Shown: piece after piece, positions 45,425 through 56,550 of the stretch | Layout: each line of letters opens with the position of its first letter | Position numbering within the stretch: the first letter of the stretch is position 1 | From: Vandiemenella viatica | Taxonomy: Eukaryota > Arthropoda > Insecta > Orthoptera > Morabidae | Direction of reading: 5' to 3' | DNA: 64,000 bases | Assembly: GCA_031002005.1 (NCBI GenBank) | Contig: CM061919.1 | Location: 174,451,121 to 174,515,120, forward strand | The notes under the pieces: model-generated | Databases searched by the model: none | Told to the model about the DNA's origin: nothing | Seen by the model: only the letters and a program-made list of their open reading frames with translations | Made by a program: the position numbers and the translations under genes

Positions 45425-45610
45425 TAGAAAGCCAGTTAGGCCTTGTGCGTTAGAGCGTCGCAATACGGATCCAGAGGACGGACAACAGACTACATTCAAA
45501 CCTCTGGCCTGATTTAAATGTCGACCTGTTTAGGATTTTTCGGAAATTTTACGCAATCATCAAGGTGAATGATTGGATGGTACCAAACTTACACCGCAAA
45601 AATCACACAA
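45425..45610 (+). repeat. SINE-like sequence, same type as 19741
   Basis: Degenerate tRNA-like head (GTTAGGCCTTGTGCGTTAG, CATTCAAACCTC) followed by GATTTTTCGG and CGCAATCATCAAGGTGAATG. Diverged and without a tail. Confidence 0.4.
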
Positions 45611-46319
45611 GAAACAAGCGAATAATCAGCTATAGTACAAAATACAATTTTCAGTGTTCATTTAAAGATAGCATTCCCGTTTGTTCTGGCGACTTAATAC
45701 TTTGAGGGCATGTCTACAGTTAACAGGTTACACATCCGTGTACAGCATCTACAATCAACAGAACAGCTACGTAAATGCCCTCAACAAAGAACATCAACAC
45801 AAAATGTAGAAAGATTAAAGTCCATTTCAAGAAATCAAAGCTAAACTGTCTAGACTCCCATACACCATATTTCCTCAATACTGAAATATGGTACTAAATC
45901 ACACCACTCTCCTGCAGTTTTGTGTTCAGAGGACACGTACCTCCATACAATTCATTTCGTGGCAGATTGAGAAGGTAACGAAACGGTAGAGCTTTGTGAA
46001 AATGTGCATTAGCAATACAAGTTTGACTCCCTTCTTAGCGGAATAATATAAAATTATCGAATTACACCAACTGGAAAGGCATAAAAGTATATCCTGCATT
46101 CTGATGAGATTAACATGACTTTATTCTTCCCAGGTATCACCTCTTTCTTTTACTAGACGGTTTTACGAAAGGATGTTACGGATTACGGAAAAATTTAGGA
46201 ATCGAGCGCACTGGCAATTCAATCGAATTTCACTAGATGAAGACTCCACTTATAATACATGCTGAATAGCAACTGAACTAGAGACATCTACTTAGCATCG
46301 TGTAGCGTCACATTTCGCA
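45611..46319. other. Intergenic sequence, no supported gene
   Basis: AT-rich; nothing recognised. Confidence 0.35.
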
Positions 46320-46965
46320 ATGATGATATTAACGATTCGTCTAGACATTGACTCGAAAATAAACGAAGATTGATGGAGGGAGTCAAATGGTTTAATATCT
46401 CCTTCAATGGCGTCCCAGATATGTTCAGTACCATTGCTAGACATGGAAGCAAGTTAATTCAACCGTCCGGATACAAATCGACAGCATTGTGTTGTTGAAA
46501 GAAAACGTCTCCAGTGGTATGTTGCAGACCAAGAAAGGGGAGCACATTGTAGGGAAGGATATCCTGTAAAGCTAAACTGTAAGGTACGAAGTCAAACGTA
46601 CCAGGAATCCCATTTTGAAGTTCACAAAAACAGTCCCCACCGAGAATTCTACTATGCTCGAAAGATGGTTTCATCGTTTCATAGTGTCTTCGCTAGTCTC
46701 GCACATGTACGAGTGTGAATTTCGACTCATCAGTCCAGGAAACATTTTTCCACCTTTCTAGGATCCTGTGGCTCATGATAACCTTTGTACCATGTGATTT
46801 CAGGTAAGCAAAAGTATCCTAATGGAACTATGGTTTCTGTACCCATAGTGAGGTGGGTTGAGAAATTGTATGGCTGCTTACACGTTGTGCGTTAGCGTTA
46901 AATTGCCCAGTGATACGTTGCACTTTCAGTGTCTTTTTCGCCTCATATTGAGCCATCGAGTCCTG
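46320..46965 (-). pseudogene. Tc1-like transposase, second family, inactive
   Basis: Minus-strand frames give RITGQFNANAQRVSSHTIS (helix-turn-helix region), KSHGTKVIMSHRILERWK, SWTDESKFTLVHVR with the first catalytic Asp (46731-46729), a TAG stop soon after, HSRILGGDCF, LPFLGLQH and FFQQHNAVDL, where His (codon 46491-46489) replaces the second catalytic Asp. A frameshift follows, then EHIWDAIEGD with the catalytic Glu (GAA at 46426-46424). Spacing of about 80 residues between the first two sites fits Tc1. It differs from the Tc1 copy at 27390. Terminal repeats were not found. Confidence 0.78.
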
Positions 46966-46984
46966 CTTTGACGGTGATTGGTCG

Positions 46985-47965
46985 GCATTGGAACCAGTGG
47001 TAGCCGGGGTCATGTCTTGTCGCAACTTGATTCGCGTCATGGGTAAATTCAAGAAGATCGACCGCAAATCTTATCATCGACAACGACACATGCAACGTCG
47101 GAACTCAGCCCATCTCAATTTGGTGAAGTCTCTACGGCAGCACTCCAGCATCCCAAGGATGATTCAGAACTGCCAGTTCATTCTGAAGAATCTCCAATGT
47201 CCCCTGATCCGATGGAAGTCCAGATGTCCGTCACTGAAAAGGTGCCAGTTTCGCCCAACCTAGCACTTACCAACAACTACGTCTGCCTGCTAGGCCTGCT
47301 GCAGTGCTGTACGGCGTTGCCGCTGTTCGCAAGTCCTGTAGCGGACGGGCTGAAAGTAATCACCAACCACCTATCTGATTAGCAGTTACCGCACAGATTC
47401 AAGAGGAGAATGTCCTTATAAGGAACTTCTTCCTGCAAAACTAAATCTTCCTCAACCATCAAGCCAAGAACGTCCAGAATTGTACAGTGTTAGAAATGCG
47501 AAAAATTTAATCACTACGCGCGGCAGTGCACAAGCAATCTGAGCTGCGTTCGCTGCAGAGAAGACCACCTACCTATGGACTGCCCCCCGACAAGGGGACC
47601 AGCCAACTTGCTGCAGCTGTGGAGTTCAACATGCAGCCTGTTATCGTTGGTGTCCAGCGCAATGCAGAATGGAGCCAAGCGACACAACGCCGCATCGAGC
47701 CAACTAAAGCCACCGTTCATGAAGACCCAACTGTTGGTGAAACCAGCAATGGAGCACCATTACATGCAAATTGTCGTCAGACCGCCAAGTATGTCACTAC
47801 AGCTGCAACGAACGGCGTGAATGAACTGTCCACGGTCTACGTCCAGCCTCATCAAGATATAAGGTACCCAGCCCCAAGCGCCAAGTATAAAGGCCGATCA
47901 TCCAGCCCAGTGAACATCACTACTATGACCATGGCTCAACAGAAACGCAGTGGGGCAGCAAGCTA
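46985..47965 (+). pseudogene. LINE ORF1 (gag-like) with CCHC zinc knuckles, decayed
   Basis: Gag-like ORF1 proteins of jockey- and R1-type LINEs bind the element's RNA. Here CVRCREDHLPMDC (47545-47583) fits the C-x2-C-x3-H-x4-C knuckle, and in a shifted frame from 47609, CCSCGVQHAACYRWC fits the following C-x2-C-x3-H-x6-C knuckle. The two are out of phase by one base, proving a frameshift. Upstream frames are proline- and glutamine-rich, as such proteins often are, but broken. The 146-residue open frame across 47526-47966 is in the wrong phase for the first knuckle and is a by-product. No endonuclease or reverse transcriptase follows. Confidence 0.65.
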
Positions 47966-49299
47966 ACATCGATCATTGAGATGTTGACGAAACTAATGAC
48001 AACTATGGCATCCCATCCTGCATTTGATCTACAAAAAAAAATCAGTGAATAGCACCCTTTATGTACAATAGTAAAGACAGCCCAAAAAAGCAAAGTCGTT
48101 ATAATGTTTGAAGGAAATGTCACATGAAAAAGCCTTCGCCAAAAGCTGCTCAATAATGCATGAGCAACTATTGCTCGCTATACTACGTTGCACTTTGGCC
48201 GGTCAGTCAGCTGTCACAATGCAAATTAGCCGGATGAACCTGCTTATTCACACGCTGTAGCCAACGGAATTTGAGATAAATTTACCGGAATCGGTGTACC
48301 TCCGGTACACCATCATTAGATTGGCGCGTTAAAATCCCAGTGCCAGCATGACTTCCAAAATGGCGTAACCGCTCGTCGGGAGTCAAGCATTTGACTACGG
48401 TCAAATCCGATTCGATATTTCATCTTATTACACTGTGAATCAAAATTACTGATACCGTCAGCATAACTCCTTATACTGTTAACATAAACACGCCACCCCC
48501 TACAGCGCCTCTTTTACGTAACGCATGTTGTCTCTAATTTGATTGTTCTTGAACGCCCAGTACATCACTGCCAACGGAAACCACAAATTCGATTCCCGTG
48601 ATTCTAAATTCAGAGTAGTCATTTCAATATGACAATTACTGTTCTGTCGACTTCTCTGTGGTTATTAGAGCGATCTAACCTAAGGCATATTGGTGGGTGA
48701 AAACTGTGTTAGTATTGTGCCAATACTTTTTCTGTTATTGTGACATGTAACTTTTGAGGCAATTAGTTGACACGCACTCGTGTAGGTGTTTACTGAAAAC
48801 CGGTATTAGTAAGAAATGTGCGACATTGCGCAAATTTGACTCCTCGTGTCCACTATCTCCACGTAGTCATTAGACCTGGAAAACTGCCGAAGATTAGTAG
48901 GCAAGCTCAGTAACTTAAAAACATTGGATATAAAACTTAAAAGCAGCCAGATCATTATAATGTGAGTTACTGTGATCAGGAAATCATAAATTGCGTTCGT
49001 CAGATTTTTATCTGGCTCGCCACTAAAATTAACATTTTAGTCCAGTTTAAAACCTCCGTTAAATTAACAAAATATTTTTCTTCCAAAAATACTGAAATTA
49101 ATACAATTAGTGTGAAACTTCAAAAAATAATATTGACGATTTTTCTCGAGGTGGTGTATCGTCAATAATATTTCAGAAACAACATATAAGCTTCGAGATT
49201 ATTTGCACCATCTCTGTTGCCTCTGGGGAAAGAAAAAACAAACACACACACACATATACAGAAGGTTAATACTCCGGCGACACAGTATCGGCAATTTGA
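47966..49299. other. Intergenic sequence, no supported gene
   Basis: Contains a perfect short palindrome GGTGTACCTCCGGTACACC at about 48293-48311. Nothing else recognised. Confidence 0.35.
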
Positions 49300-49537
49300 G
49301 ATTCCTTTTTAATTTTTTTAATGGTTTTACGTCTGGTTATCGTATAAGTCATTAGATGCAGGATAGCATGGGGGCAAGGAACGGGAACGAATTTGGCTAC
49401 GGGCTTTTGAAGAAACCAGCCTAGAACGATTTCGGAAAACCAAGGAACACCGAAATCTGGATGGTCGCATGGGGATATGAACCTGCGTTCTACCGAATGT
49501 GAGGCCAGACTGTTACTGCCCACTCCCCACTCTCAGT
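49300..49537 (-). repeat. tRNA-derived SINE, diverged
   Basis: T-rich 3' end, GGTTTTACGTCTGG, GGGGGCAAGGAACGGGAACG, CGAAATCTGGATGG, GGGGATATGAACCTGCG and GAATGTGAGGCCAGA. Confidence 0.75.
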
Positions 49538-51225
49538 TTCTGATTACTAGTTTTGGTTGGTTTTCATTAATCATATATAGTTATGCTGTTAACGTTCGAA
49601 GTTTCAACCTCAGAGATAGATGCTACACAAAAAGAATCACAGATAATACATAATCGCACAGCTTACATTTCTTGCAGTCAATTAGCGAAACACATTCCCG
49701 TATGCACCATAGTTCCAAATCAAAATTTCTAAGAACCCTGTGATGGTTAAACGACACTCTTGAAGTTCGTAATCACAGAACACTCCACTTTTTATAAATA
49801 TCTCCTTTCTTACTTCTTAAGTAAAATTTCTTATACAAAAGGATCTAAAATTAGAGCTAAAAATCAAAAAGTAAAATTGAAAATCATATCTGGGCAAAAG
49901 TTCATGATCTGAGCCAGATGTGAATATTTCGTACCAATCAGTTATTTATTTTTTTTACTACCATGTTCACAAAACACCGTCATAAGCAAACGTAATTATT
50001 ATTTTAACAAGCAACTGCAGAAGAAATGACCAACAATAATCATTAATTACGACCATATTTTTAGGAATAGTAAAACGTGAAGACTCCAAGGAATATTTAA
50101 TTAAAATTTATGACAACAGGTTGTGTAAATAGTTGTCTACAGTTCTCCCTACATGATGACTTCGCTTGCCACATACAAGTTCGTTTAGCTCCACGCATGA
50201 GGTAATGAATGCAGACACATCCATTACGGGTTGCAGCGCCCGCCGTCCTTGAATGCCAAGCGCAATTACTACGCCTTCGACTCGCCACAACTCGGTCACT
50301 GCCGGGCAGCCACGAGCCAAGTCGGATCGGCTCAGCACACGACTGCGTAACACCGCTAGCCACGGCCAAGGCTACCTCCGCAAGCCTTACCTAACCGCCC
50401 GGCCGCTAACCGCGCTCTCAACAAAGTCTAACCGCCTGCAGTCACTGTCAAGGATGGCTGCGATCACTGCCTAACTGCTGCGCCTAAGCGATTAGGTCAC
50501 CCGTCGAGCGGCTCTATCACAGCTACCTATAAACATGATGTCATCAATGTGTAAATGGCACGAGGTCCCGCTATGCCTACAATAATATTATTAATGTGAA
50601 AGTAACTCTCTCTAGTTTGTTACATTTACACGACTAATTGTCTAAACCCATCTTGAACAAGATTGACAAGTAAATACTTCGTTAGGAAGGACATTGGATA
50701 TATTTTTCGGGATGAATAACATATTTTGATATTAAATTTTGAAAACCAACCGAATGGTGACAGACAGATGAATAGCGTGTGCAAGTCTCTTTAGTGTTAT
50801 ATTGGTTGGTCAGGCTTTGATTATTTCGCAGTCAGTTTGAGTGTGTTCTATTCACAAATTCCATATACAAACTTATTATATAGTATAAATGTTGATTCGC
50901 GCTGCATGTGATCAGTTGATGACTATTAATAAAGCCCAGAAACAGACACTGATATTAACAGGGGTGCACTTAGAAAATTCATGCTTTCTCTATGGGCAAC
51001 TATATATATCTAGCTCATGGGTTTCAAACACCCAATAGCTAGCTGTAAACCAGAATGAAAAACGTTCTGTACAAAAAGATATTGACATAACATGTCCCCA
51101 AGAAAATAATATAATTTTAAACCACTAACAAAAATCAGAAGCAGGAACTGTGGTAGGTTGTCTCCCACGGTTAACACCCCCTCTCTCTCTTTTAGTTTCT
51201 TGTTATTTTTAATGATATTGCAAAT
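49538..51225. other. Intergenic sequence, no supported gene
   Basis: 50200-50480 is GC-richer and open in several frames on both strands without a motif. The rest is AT-rich. Confidence 0.35.
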
Positions 51226-51581
51226 AGGTTCTCTTCTTGAGACATATTCAATGGTTGAATACCTTGCAGTAAAACCAAGTACCAGAAATAATATTCTGAA
51301 GAAGTTAACTGGCACCTCCTGGGGAGCATCCGCCTCCACACTTCGCACATCAGCACTGAGCCGTTCTCGCCTCGCATTTGGGAGGACGGCGGTTCGAATC
51401 CCCGTCCGGGCATCCAGATTTGGGTTTTCCATTGTTTCCCCAAATCACTCCAGGCAAATGCCGGGATGCTTCCTTCAAAAGGCCATGGCTGAATTCCTTC
51501 CCATTCCTTGCCCCCATCCTTGCCCCCCATCCTTTCCCGTCTCTAAAGACCTCGATGTTAAAAAGAGACATAAAGCAGTTA

Positions 51582-51613
<32 letters not shown>

Positions 51614-52335
51614 CACTGAGCCTTGTGTATTCTGCAGCTGAGTACTGGTCATCTGTTTGGATGAATAGCACCCACGTCAAAAAATCGACATAGTTTTGAG
51701 CCAGACAATCCGGATAATTAGTGGATGTATCAAGACCACTCCACTGTACTGGCTACACGTTTTGTGTAACATCAAACCATCTACGATAAGACGACACAAT
51801 CGCTTTATTGCCCAATATAATAAGATCTGTCTTAACTTGGATCTGCCCATCCACGACGACATGGAAAATCAATTTCAGAGACTTAAATCAAGAAGTCAAA
51901 GCATAAAAACTGTAAAGCAGATTACATTTAATAATTTTAACGCGAGAGAAGCATGGAAATTGAAGTGGATAACCTCAGTCCCACCAGAATGACACTCCCT
52001 GTTTGACAGTCAACTGGCACTAAAGGGACTCGAACTTCCTCGCAAGACCTGGGCAGCTCTTAACAGAGTTAGGTCTGGTCATGGCAGATCTGCTTCAGCT
52101 CTGTACACATGAGGAATGAGAGATTCACCGAATTGAGACTGTGGTGAGGAAAAACAAACCATCCTTCACGTGACCTTTCATTTCCCACTTGGAGCCTTCA
52201 GGGGATCAACGATAGACCTTTTTAATATTTCAAATGAAGCTCTACAGTGGCTGCACCATGTTGATTTTGAATTTTAATTATAATTTAATGTTACATTGTA
52301 CTATTGATTATGTGCCATGGCCATAAGATAAATAA
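51226..52335 (+). pseudogene. LINE reverse transcriptase C-terminus, split by a SINE
   Basis: Before the SINE the frame reads RNNILKKLTGTSWGASAST and LRTSALS; after it, resuming at the duplicated target, SLVYSAAEYWSSVW, LSQTIRIISGCIKTTPLYWL and HVLCNIKPSTIRR. This RNN(I)LxKLxGTSWGA ... YSxAEYxxxVW ... TPxxWLxVL series is the region after the reverse transcriptase domain of a LINE common in insects (usually annotated jockey- or RTE-like). Farther on, LELPRKTWAALNRVRSGHGR and a CDCGEEKQT-type remnant mark the C-terminal zinc-binding segment, with stops at several points. The tail AAGATAAATAAATAA at about 52325-52339 is a likely 3' end. 5'-truncated and inactive. Confidence 0.85.
51363..51611 (+). 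repeat. tRNA-derived SINE inserted in a LINE, with 11-bp target duplication
   Basis: The target AGCACTGAGCC stands immediately before (51352-51362) and after (51612-51622) the element. The head is shortened (GTTCTCGCCTCGCATTTGGG) but B box, body and a 30-base A tail (51582-51611) are intact. The long pure A tail and exact duplication mark it as the youngest SINE here. Confidence 0.95.
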
Positions 52336-52372
52336 ATAACTGGTTGAATGGTATAGCGATCACTTCTCCGTC

Positions 52373-53372
52373 NNNNNNNNNNNNNNNNNNNNNNNNNNNN
52401 NNNNNNNNNNNNNNNNNNNNNNNNNNNNNNNNNNNNNNNNNNNNNNNNNNNNNNNNNNNNNNNNNNNNNNNNNNNNNNNNNNNNNNNNNNNNNNNNNNNN
52501 NNNNNNNNNNNNNNNNNNNNNNNNNNNNNNNNNNNNNNNNNNNNNNNNNNNNNNNNNNNNNNNNNNNNNNNNNNNNNNNNNNNNNNNNNNNNNNNNNNNN
52601 NNNNNNNNNNNNNNNNNNNNNNNNNNNNNNNNNNNNNNNNNNNNNNNNNNNNNNNNNNNNNNNNNNNNNNNNNNNNNNNNNNNNNNNNNNNNNNNNNNNN
52701 NNNNNNNNNNNNNNNNNNNNNNNNNNNNNNNNNNNNNNNNNNNNNNNNNNNNNNNNNNNNNNNNNNNNNNNNNNNNNNNNNNNNNNNNNNNNNNNNNNNN
52801 NNNNNNNNNNNNNNNNNNNNNNNNNNNNNNNNNNNNNNNNNNNNNNNNNNNNNNNNNNNNNNNNNNNNNNNNNNNNNNNNNNNNNNNNNNNNNNNNNNNN
52901 NNNNNNNNNNNNNNNNNNNNNNNNNNNNNNNNNNNNNNNNNNNNNNNNNNNNNNNNNNNNNNNNNNNNNNNNNNNNNNNNNNNNNNNNNNNNNNNNNNNN
53001 NNNNNNNNNNNNNNNNNNNNNNNNNNNNNNNNNNNNNNNNNNNNNNNNNNNNNNNNNNNNNNNNNNNNNNNNNNNNNNNNNNNNNNNNNNNNNNNNNNNN
53101 NNNNNNNNNNNNNNNNNNNNNNNNNNNNNNNNNNNNNNNNNNNNNNNNNNNNNNNNNNNNNNNNNNNNNNNNNNNNNNNNNNNNNNNNNNNNNNNNNNNN
53201 NNNNNNNNNNNNNNNNNNNNNNNNNNNNNNNNNNNNNNNNNNNNNNNNNNNNNNNNNNNNNNNNNNNNNNNNNNNNNNNNNNNNNNNNNNNNNNNNNNNN
53301 NNNNNNNNNNNNNNNNNNNNNNNNNNNNNNNNNNNNNNNNNNNNNNNNNNNNNNNNNNNNNNNNNNNNNNNN
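52373..53372. other. Assembly gap of 1000 N
   Basis: Exactly 1000 unspecified bases, a conventional gap size, so the true distance is probably unknown. Apparent frames across it are artefacts. Confidence 0.99.
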
Positions 53373-53680
53373 GTAAGCTTGACTTATTCGAATCAAGAAA
53401 TTCACAACTCGTCCCATAATTGGCACTCTCCGGGTCCGCGGCTCCCGCAACTGTTTCCTGTCTTTTGGGCTTTAGTCTTGAGTTCATGGAGCGAGATTCC
53501 ATCTAGTTATCTATTTATACCACTTCTAGACTTTAGGTGATTGCAATTAACGTTGGTATCGTAAATATTTATAAAGCATAATGCTTTTACAGACAAAACA
53601 TGTGCTACATACAAAAACAAAAAAATAAATAAAAACTATCTGGCGCACAAAACCAAGGCTAAACTAAGATGGTTTAAAAA

Positions 53681-54103
53681 TTGCTTGCAAAATTTTTTGC
53701 ATTTGAGAAGTCATCTGAATCGTCGTCACCAGAACTAATTCAAAACGCAGTGGAAGAAAACTTGTTTAATAGTTCTGGCCTGGAAGAAGAACCCAGAATG
53801 AGAGTCGAAACGTCGACTACAAGGAACATGACGCGGCACCACGCGGACAGCCAAGAATCAACTGACTCTGGCCGCGGAAGCCTACTATTATATTCGTTTA
53901 ATAGAAGTTCTTCAGACGAGGCTTACGATGATAAAAAGCCTCATGTATTTAGATATGGTTGGAATTTTGTCTGCGGTTCAAAATATTACAGAATGAGGTA
54001 TACCAGACATACCATAAGTATAAATTATGATGATATTTTAAAATGGTTGCTCATTGACTCTGCAGCCAGAGATGAAATAATTATTCTAGCAGCAAACAAA
54101 TAA
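53681..54103 (+). CDS. Open exon-like frame, unknown protein (possible partial gene)
   Basis: A 140-codon stop-to-stop frame with protein-like composition: an acidic serine-rich part (KSSESSSPELIQNAVEENL), a basic part (TRNMTRHHADSQESTDSGRG) and a C-terminal part with FRYGWNFVCGSKYYRMRY and ILKWLLIDSAARDE. It starts at a TTG after an upstream TAA; the first in-frame ATG is only at 53798, so if real it is more likely a terminal exon entered by splicing than a complete gene. GCATTTGAG at about 53699-53707 is a weak acceptor. I do not recognise the protein. It could also be a transposon fragment. Confidence 0.35.
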   Translation: MLAKFFAFEKSSESSSPELIQNAVEENLFNSSGLEEEPRMRVETSTTRNMTRHHADSQESTDSGRGSLLLYSFNRSSSDEAYDDKKPHVFRYGWNFVCGSKYYRMRYTRHTISINYDDILKWLLIDSAARDEIIILAANK

Positions 54104-54742
54104 AAAATATTATGTATGTATGTCTCAGGTATGGTGACAAAAATTCTCAGGACTAATTACTTCGATAGTGGGGTACACTTCAGTTAATGATTTTTTTTCC
54201 CTATTAGTTATCTCATCACCGAGATAACGCCGTGGATCACTTCTTATACACGGATAAACGTATTGAGTTGTTCATACAATTTTGTTCATCTATGTCAGAT
54301 GTTTCTCCTGTTGTTAGAGATATTTACAAGTCATTGCAATGCTTCAGAAGTTTTACAATCACTAGTTTTCTTTAATCTTTTTTATGTTGTGCATGAAACC
54401 AAATGTGTTTTCATCATGTTTAAGTTCCTCAAATCTATGTTGGCAACTTGCGCGCACATTGTCAACAATAACATTCTAATAGTTTATTTTGAAAATCTCC
54501 TCTGCATGCAATTCAAGAGATTCATTTTTTCTCCTACATAATGAAAGTTCGTTCTCTTACGTTTCCTTCTCACGTTAATGAACTTCGTCAATATTGTTTT
54601 AGTTAGCTGTTTCTCTCCCCGTTAACAAGGATAATGACTCGAAACCATATCCAGATAATTTTCAAGCCAATGTGTAAACATGGAGGAAGGAAATATATGG
54701 AGGAGAAGTGACGTTAAATCTGTGAAGCAGGCTCTAAACTGT
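54104..54742. other. Intergenic or intronic sequence
   Basis: A 92-residue frame at 54263-54541 is hydrophobic and low in motif content; not supported. A TGACGT motif lies near 54710. Confidence 0.35.
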
Positions 54743-54752
54743 CGCGCATGCG
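54743..54752. promoter_or_regulatory. NRF1-like site upstream of the THAP exon
   Basis: CGCGCATGCG matches the GCGCATGCGC-type palindrome bound by NRF1/Ewg proteins at many animal promoters. It sits 104 bp before the THAP start codon within a small CpG-rich patch (GTAGTGGCGGCAGCGGCG). Confidence 0.45.
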
Positions 54753-54855
54753 TAGTGGCGGCAGCGGCGATATTGCGATCCCAAACAAATGTGAAGTTCA
54801 CATTTTGTTAGATGCTGTGATTATTTCATTTTGTAATGTGTATAAGTGTTTTATA

Positions 54856-54926
54856 ATGCCATCTCGTGTTGCACACGGTTGCACAAATAGGCAAGAGAGG
54901 AAAGAACCTGGAATATCATTTCATAA
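54856..54926 (+). CDS. THAP-type zinc-finger first exon, first cysteine missing
   Basis: From the ATG at 54856 the frame reads MPSRVAHGCTNRQERKE, PGISFHK, then a stop if read through. THAP domains are C2CH DNA-binding modules found in host regulators and P-element-like transposases, and their first exon commonly encodes M-P-x-x-C-x-A-x-G-C-x-N-R...SFH. CATAA|GTAAGT at 54922-54932 supplies a strong splice donor at 54927, exactly where THAP genes often carry an intron. The Cys expected as residue 5 is absent, apparently by loss of one codon, which would remove one zinc ligand. The second exon (with the C-x2-H pair) was not found, so this may be a stranded or decaying exon. Confidence 0.55.
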
Positions 54927-56207
54927 GTAAGTTGAATTCTAATTATCGTTGTTGAAGTGGGCGGTAGGAATTGCAAACTTCGGTGCCTGTCTATAAATAC
55001 TTAGTCATAGCTCTCAATGGGATGACTTTGTTCTCAAATTTTTGTTGGTGTAGTGTAGAAAATCAGCATACCTTGCTATTTTGCACATAATAGACTAGCA
55101 TTACATTTTAACGAGCGTTTAAAACGAGATTTAAAGAGGTGTGTTTTACATCGCGATTCAGTGAATTTAGTATAGGCTATTTGACAATATTAAAAAAATA
55201 TTATAAACTGAACTCATTCTCATAGATTAATGCTTCAGGAAGTAATTTTTTCAAATTTGAAAAGAAAAGTGGATTATTTTTAATAAAAAAACTAAATAAA
55301 AATTACACTTTTCTTACCTCTGGTCACGTGACAGAAAACGCTCTAGGATTGGTGGTCGCTTGAGTGACGTCACACGTCTGTAAACGCTGTGGCTAGGAAT
55401 GGAGCGTTTCCTATTATCCAAGTTTTCAACTATTTTTATTGTTTGTTGCTGGTCATTTCTTGTTATTAAAGAAATTTCATTTTGAATACAAAATCGAGAA
55501 CGGAAAAATAATGAAAATAGACGCCTTATTTGTGGGGCCGGCTATAGAAAAAAAAACCTGACTTTTATTCTACTGAGCTTAAAAATGTAACAGCTTCTAT
55601 TTGAGACTCATTTATATTTAAATTGAAAGTTAGAGATTGATTATTTTGCGTTAGCAAACCATACGTCGAAAAATTCTGTACGCGAAATTTGTGCAGTCAT
55701 GCTGAAAATAAAGAAAAGTTAAATGGGTGTCGCAAATATGCGCAAACAAATTAAGGTATTTCTTGTAGCTAATAAGCAGCTCTTTCAAATAAATACAGTA
55801 AGAGATCGGTATAATGTAAAAACTCAACATGAAATTGGTTCAGTAGTTTTTTTTTTTTTTAATTAAAAATAATCTCGTTCTGTTTTAATGATGCTATTGT
55901 ATCACGGAAAAATCATGCGTAAACTTACCTTGAAGCTCGCCAAAAGCAATAGCAACACACAAATCACTACTAACACGCAGAAATACTGCGTAATCATCGA
56001 CCAAACTCAATGGATTATCGCGGCCGACTGAAGCGCTTGTTCGGTGGATCACAGAGGGCCATTGTTAGGCGTGAATTCGTTGAAAATAAACCTTTGTTCC
56101 GAGTAGTATGGTTCATCTACTTTGAATATAAATAACTATTTTGCCTCCGTAGACAATTATCAAAACTGACTTTTGTCCCTCAAGATTTAGAAAATATTAC
56201 ACTGTGC

Positions 56208-56263
56208 GGCGTCCTCCCGGATGCGAGGACAGAGCGTTAACCGCTCACTCACCACCCTCGGAA
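56208..56263 (-). repeat. SINE head fragment
   Basis: CGTCCTCCCGGATGCGAGGA then CAGAGCGTTAACCGCTCACT is the reverse complement of the dominant SINE's A-box side; the body is missing. Confidence 0.65.
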
Positions 56264-56439
56264 CAACTGGATGTTGTGGGCCATTTTTCTTAATTGCAGA
56301 TTAAAGATTATGGATAAATAATATTTTTTTGTCAATAAAACTGAATTTGTTTGTTTATTCATTTACCTACTCGTTTCACTTCATCTCACATGAAGAAACT
56401 GTGAAGTGTTCACTATTAACATAAAGAGAAGCAATTAAG

Positions 56440-56550
56440 AAGTAGTGTCAGGATAGCTGCGTGATTGAAGAGTGGTAATGGAATTCAGAACGTCCTACGT
56501 TCGAAGAACCTTGGTTGGGATAATATTTTTTGTGTGATTTTTTTCGGTAT
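56440..56550 (+). repeat. tRNA-like SINE head, other family
   Basis: GATAGCTGCGTGATTGAAG and ACGTTCGAAGAACC are A-box- and B-box-like at tRNA spacing, followed by TTGGTTGGGATAATATTTT. Low certainty. Confidence 0.35.

Noticed and set aside
47526..47966. 146-residue frame as an intact gene
   Set aside because: It is out of phase with the first zinc knuckle of the gag-like relic that occupies the same DNA.
48293..48311. Palindrome GGTGTACCTCCGGTACACC as a terminator or operator
   Set aside because: No gene, repeat or T run adjoins it; a single short palindrome is not enough for a call.
51010..51652. Several overlapping frames of 87-153 residues
   Set aside because: They are translations of the SINE and its A tail, in both directions.
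52308..53540. Long frames of nearly 400 codons on both strands
   Set aside because: They are open only because they cross the 1000-N gap.
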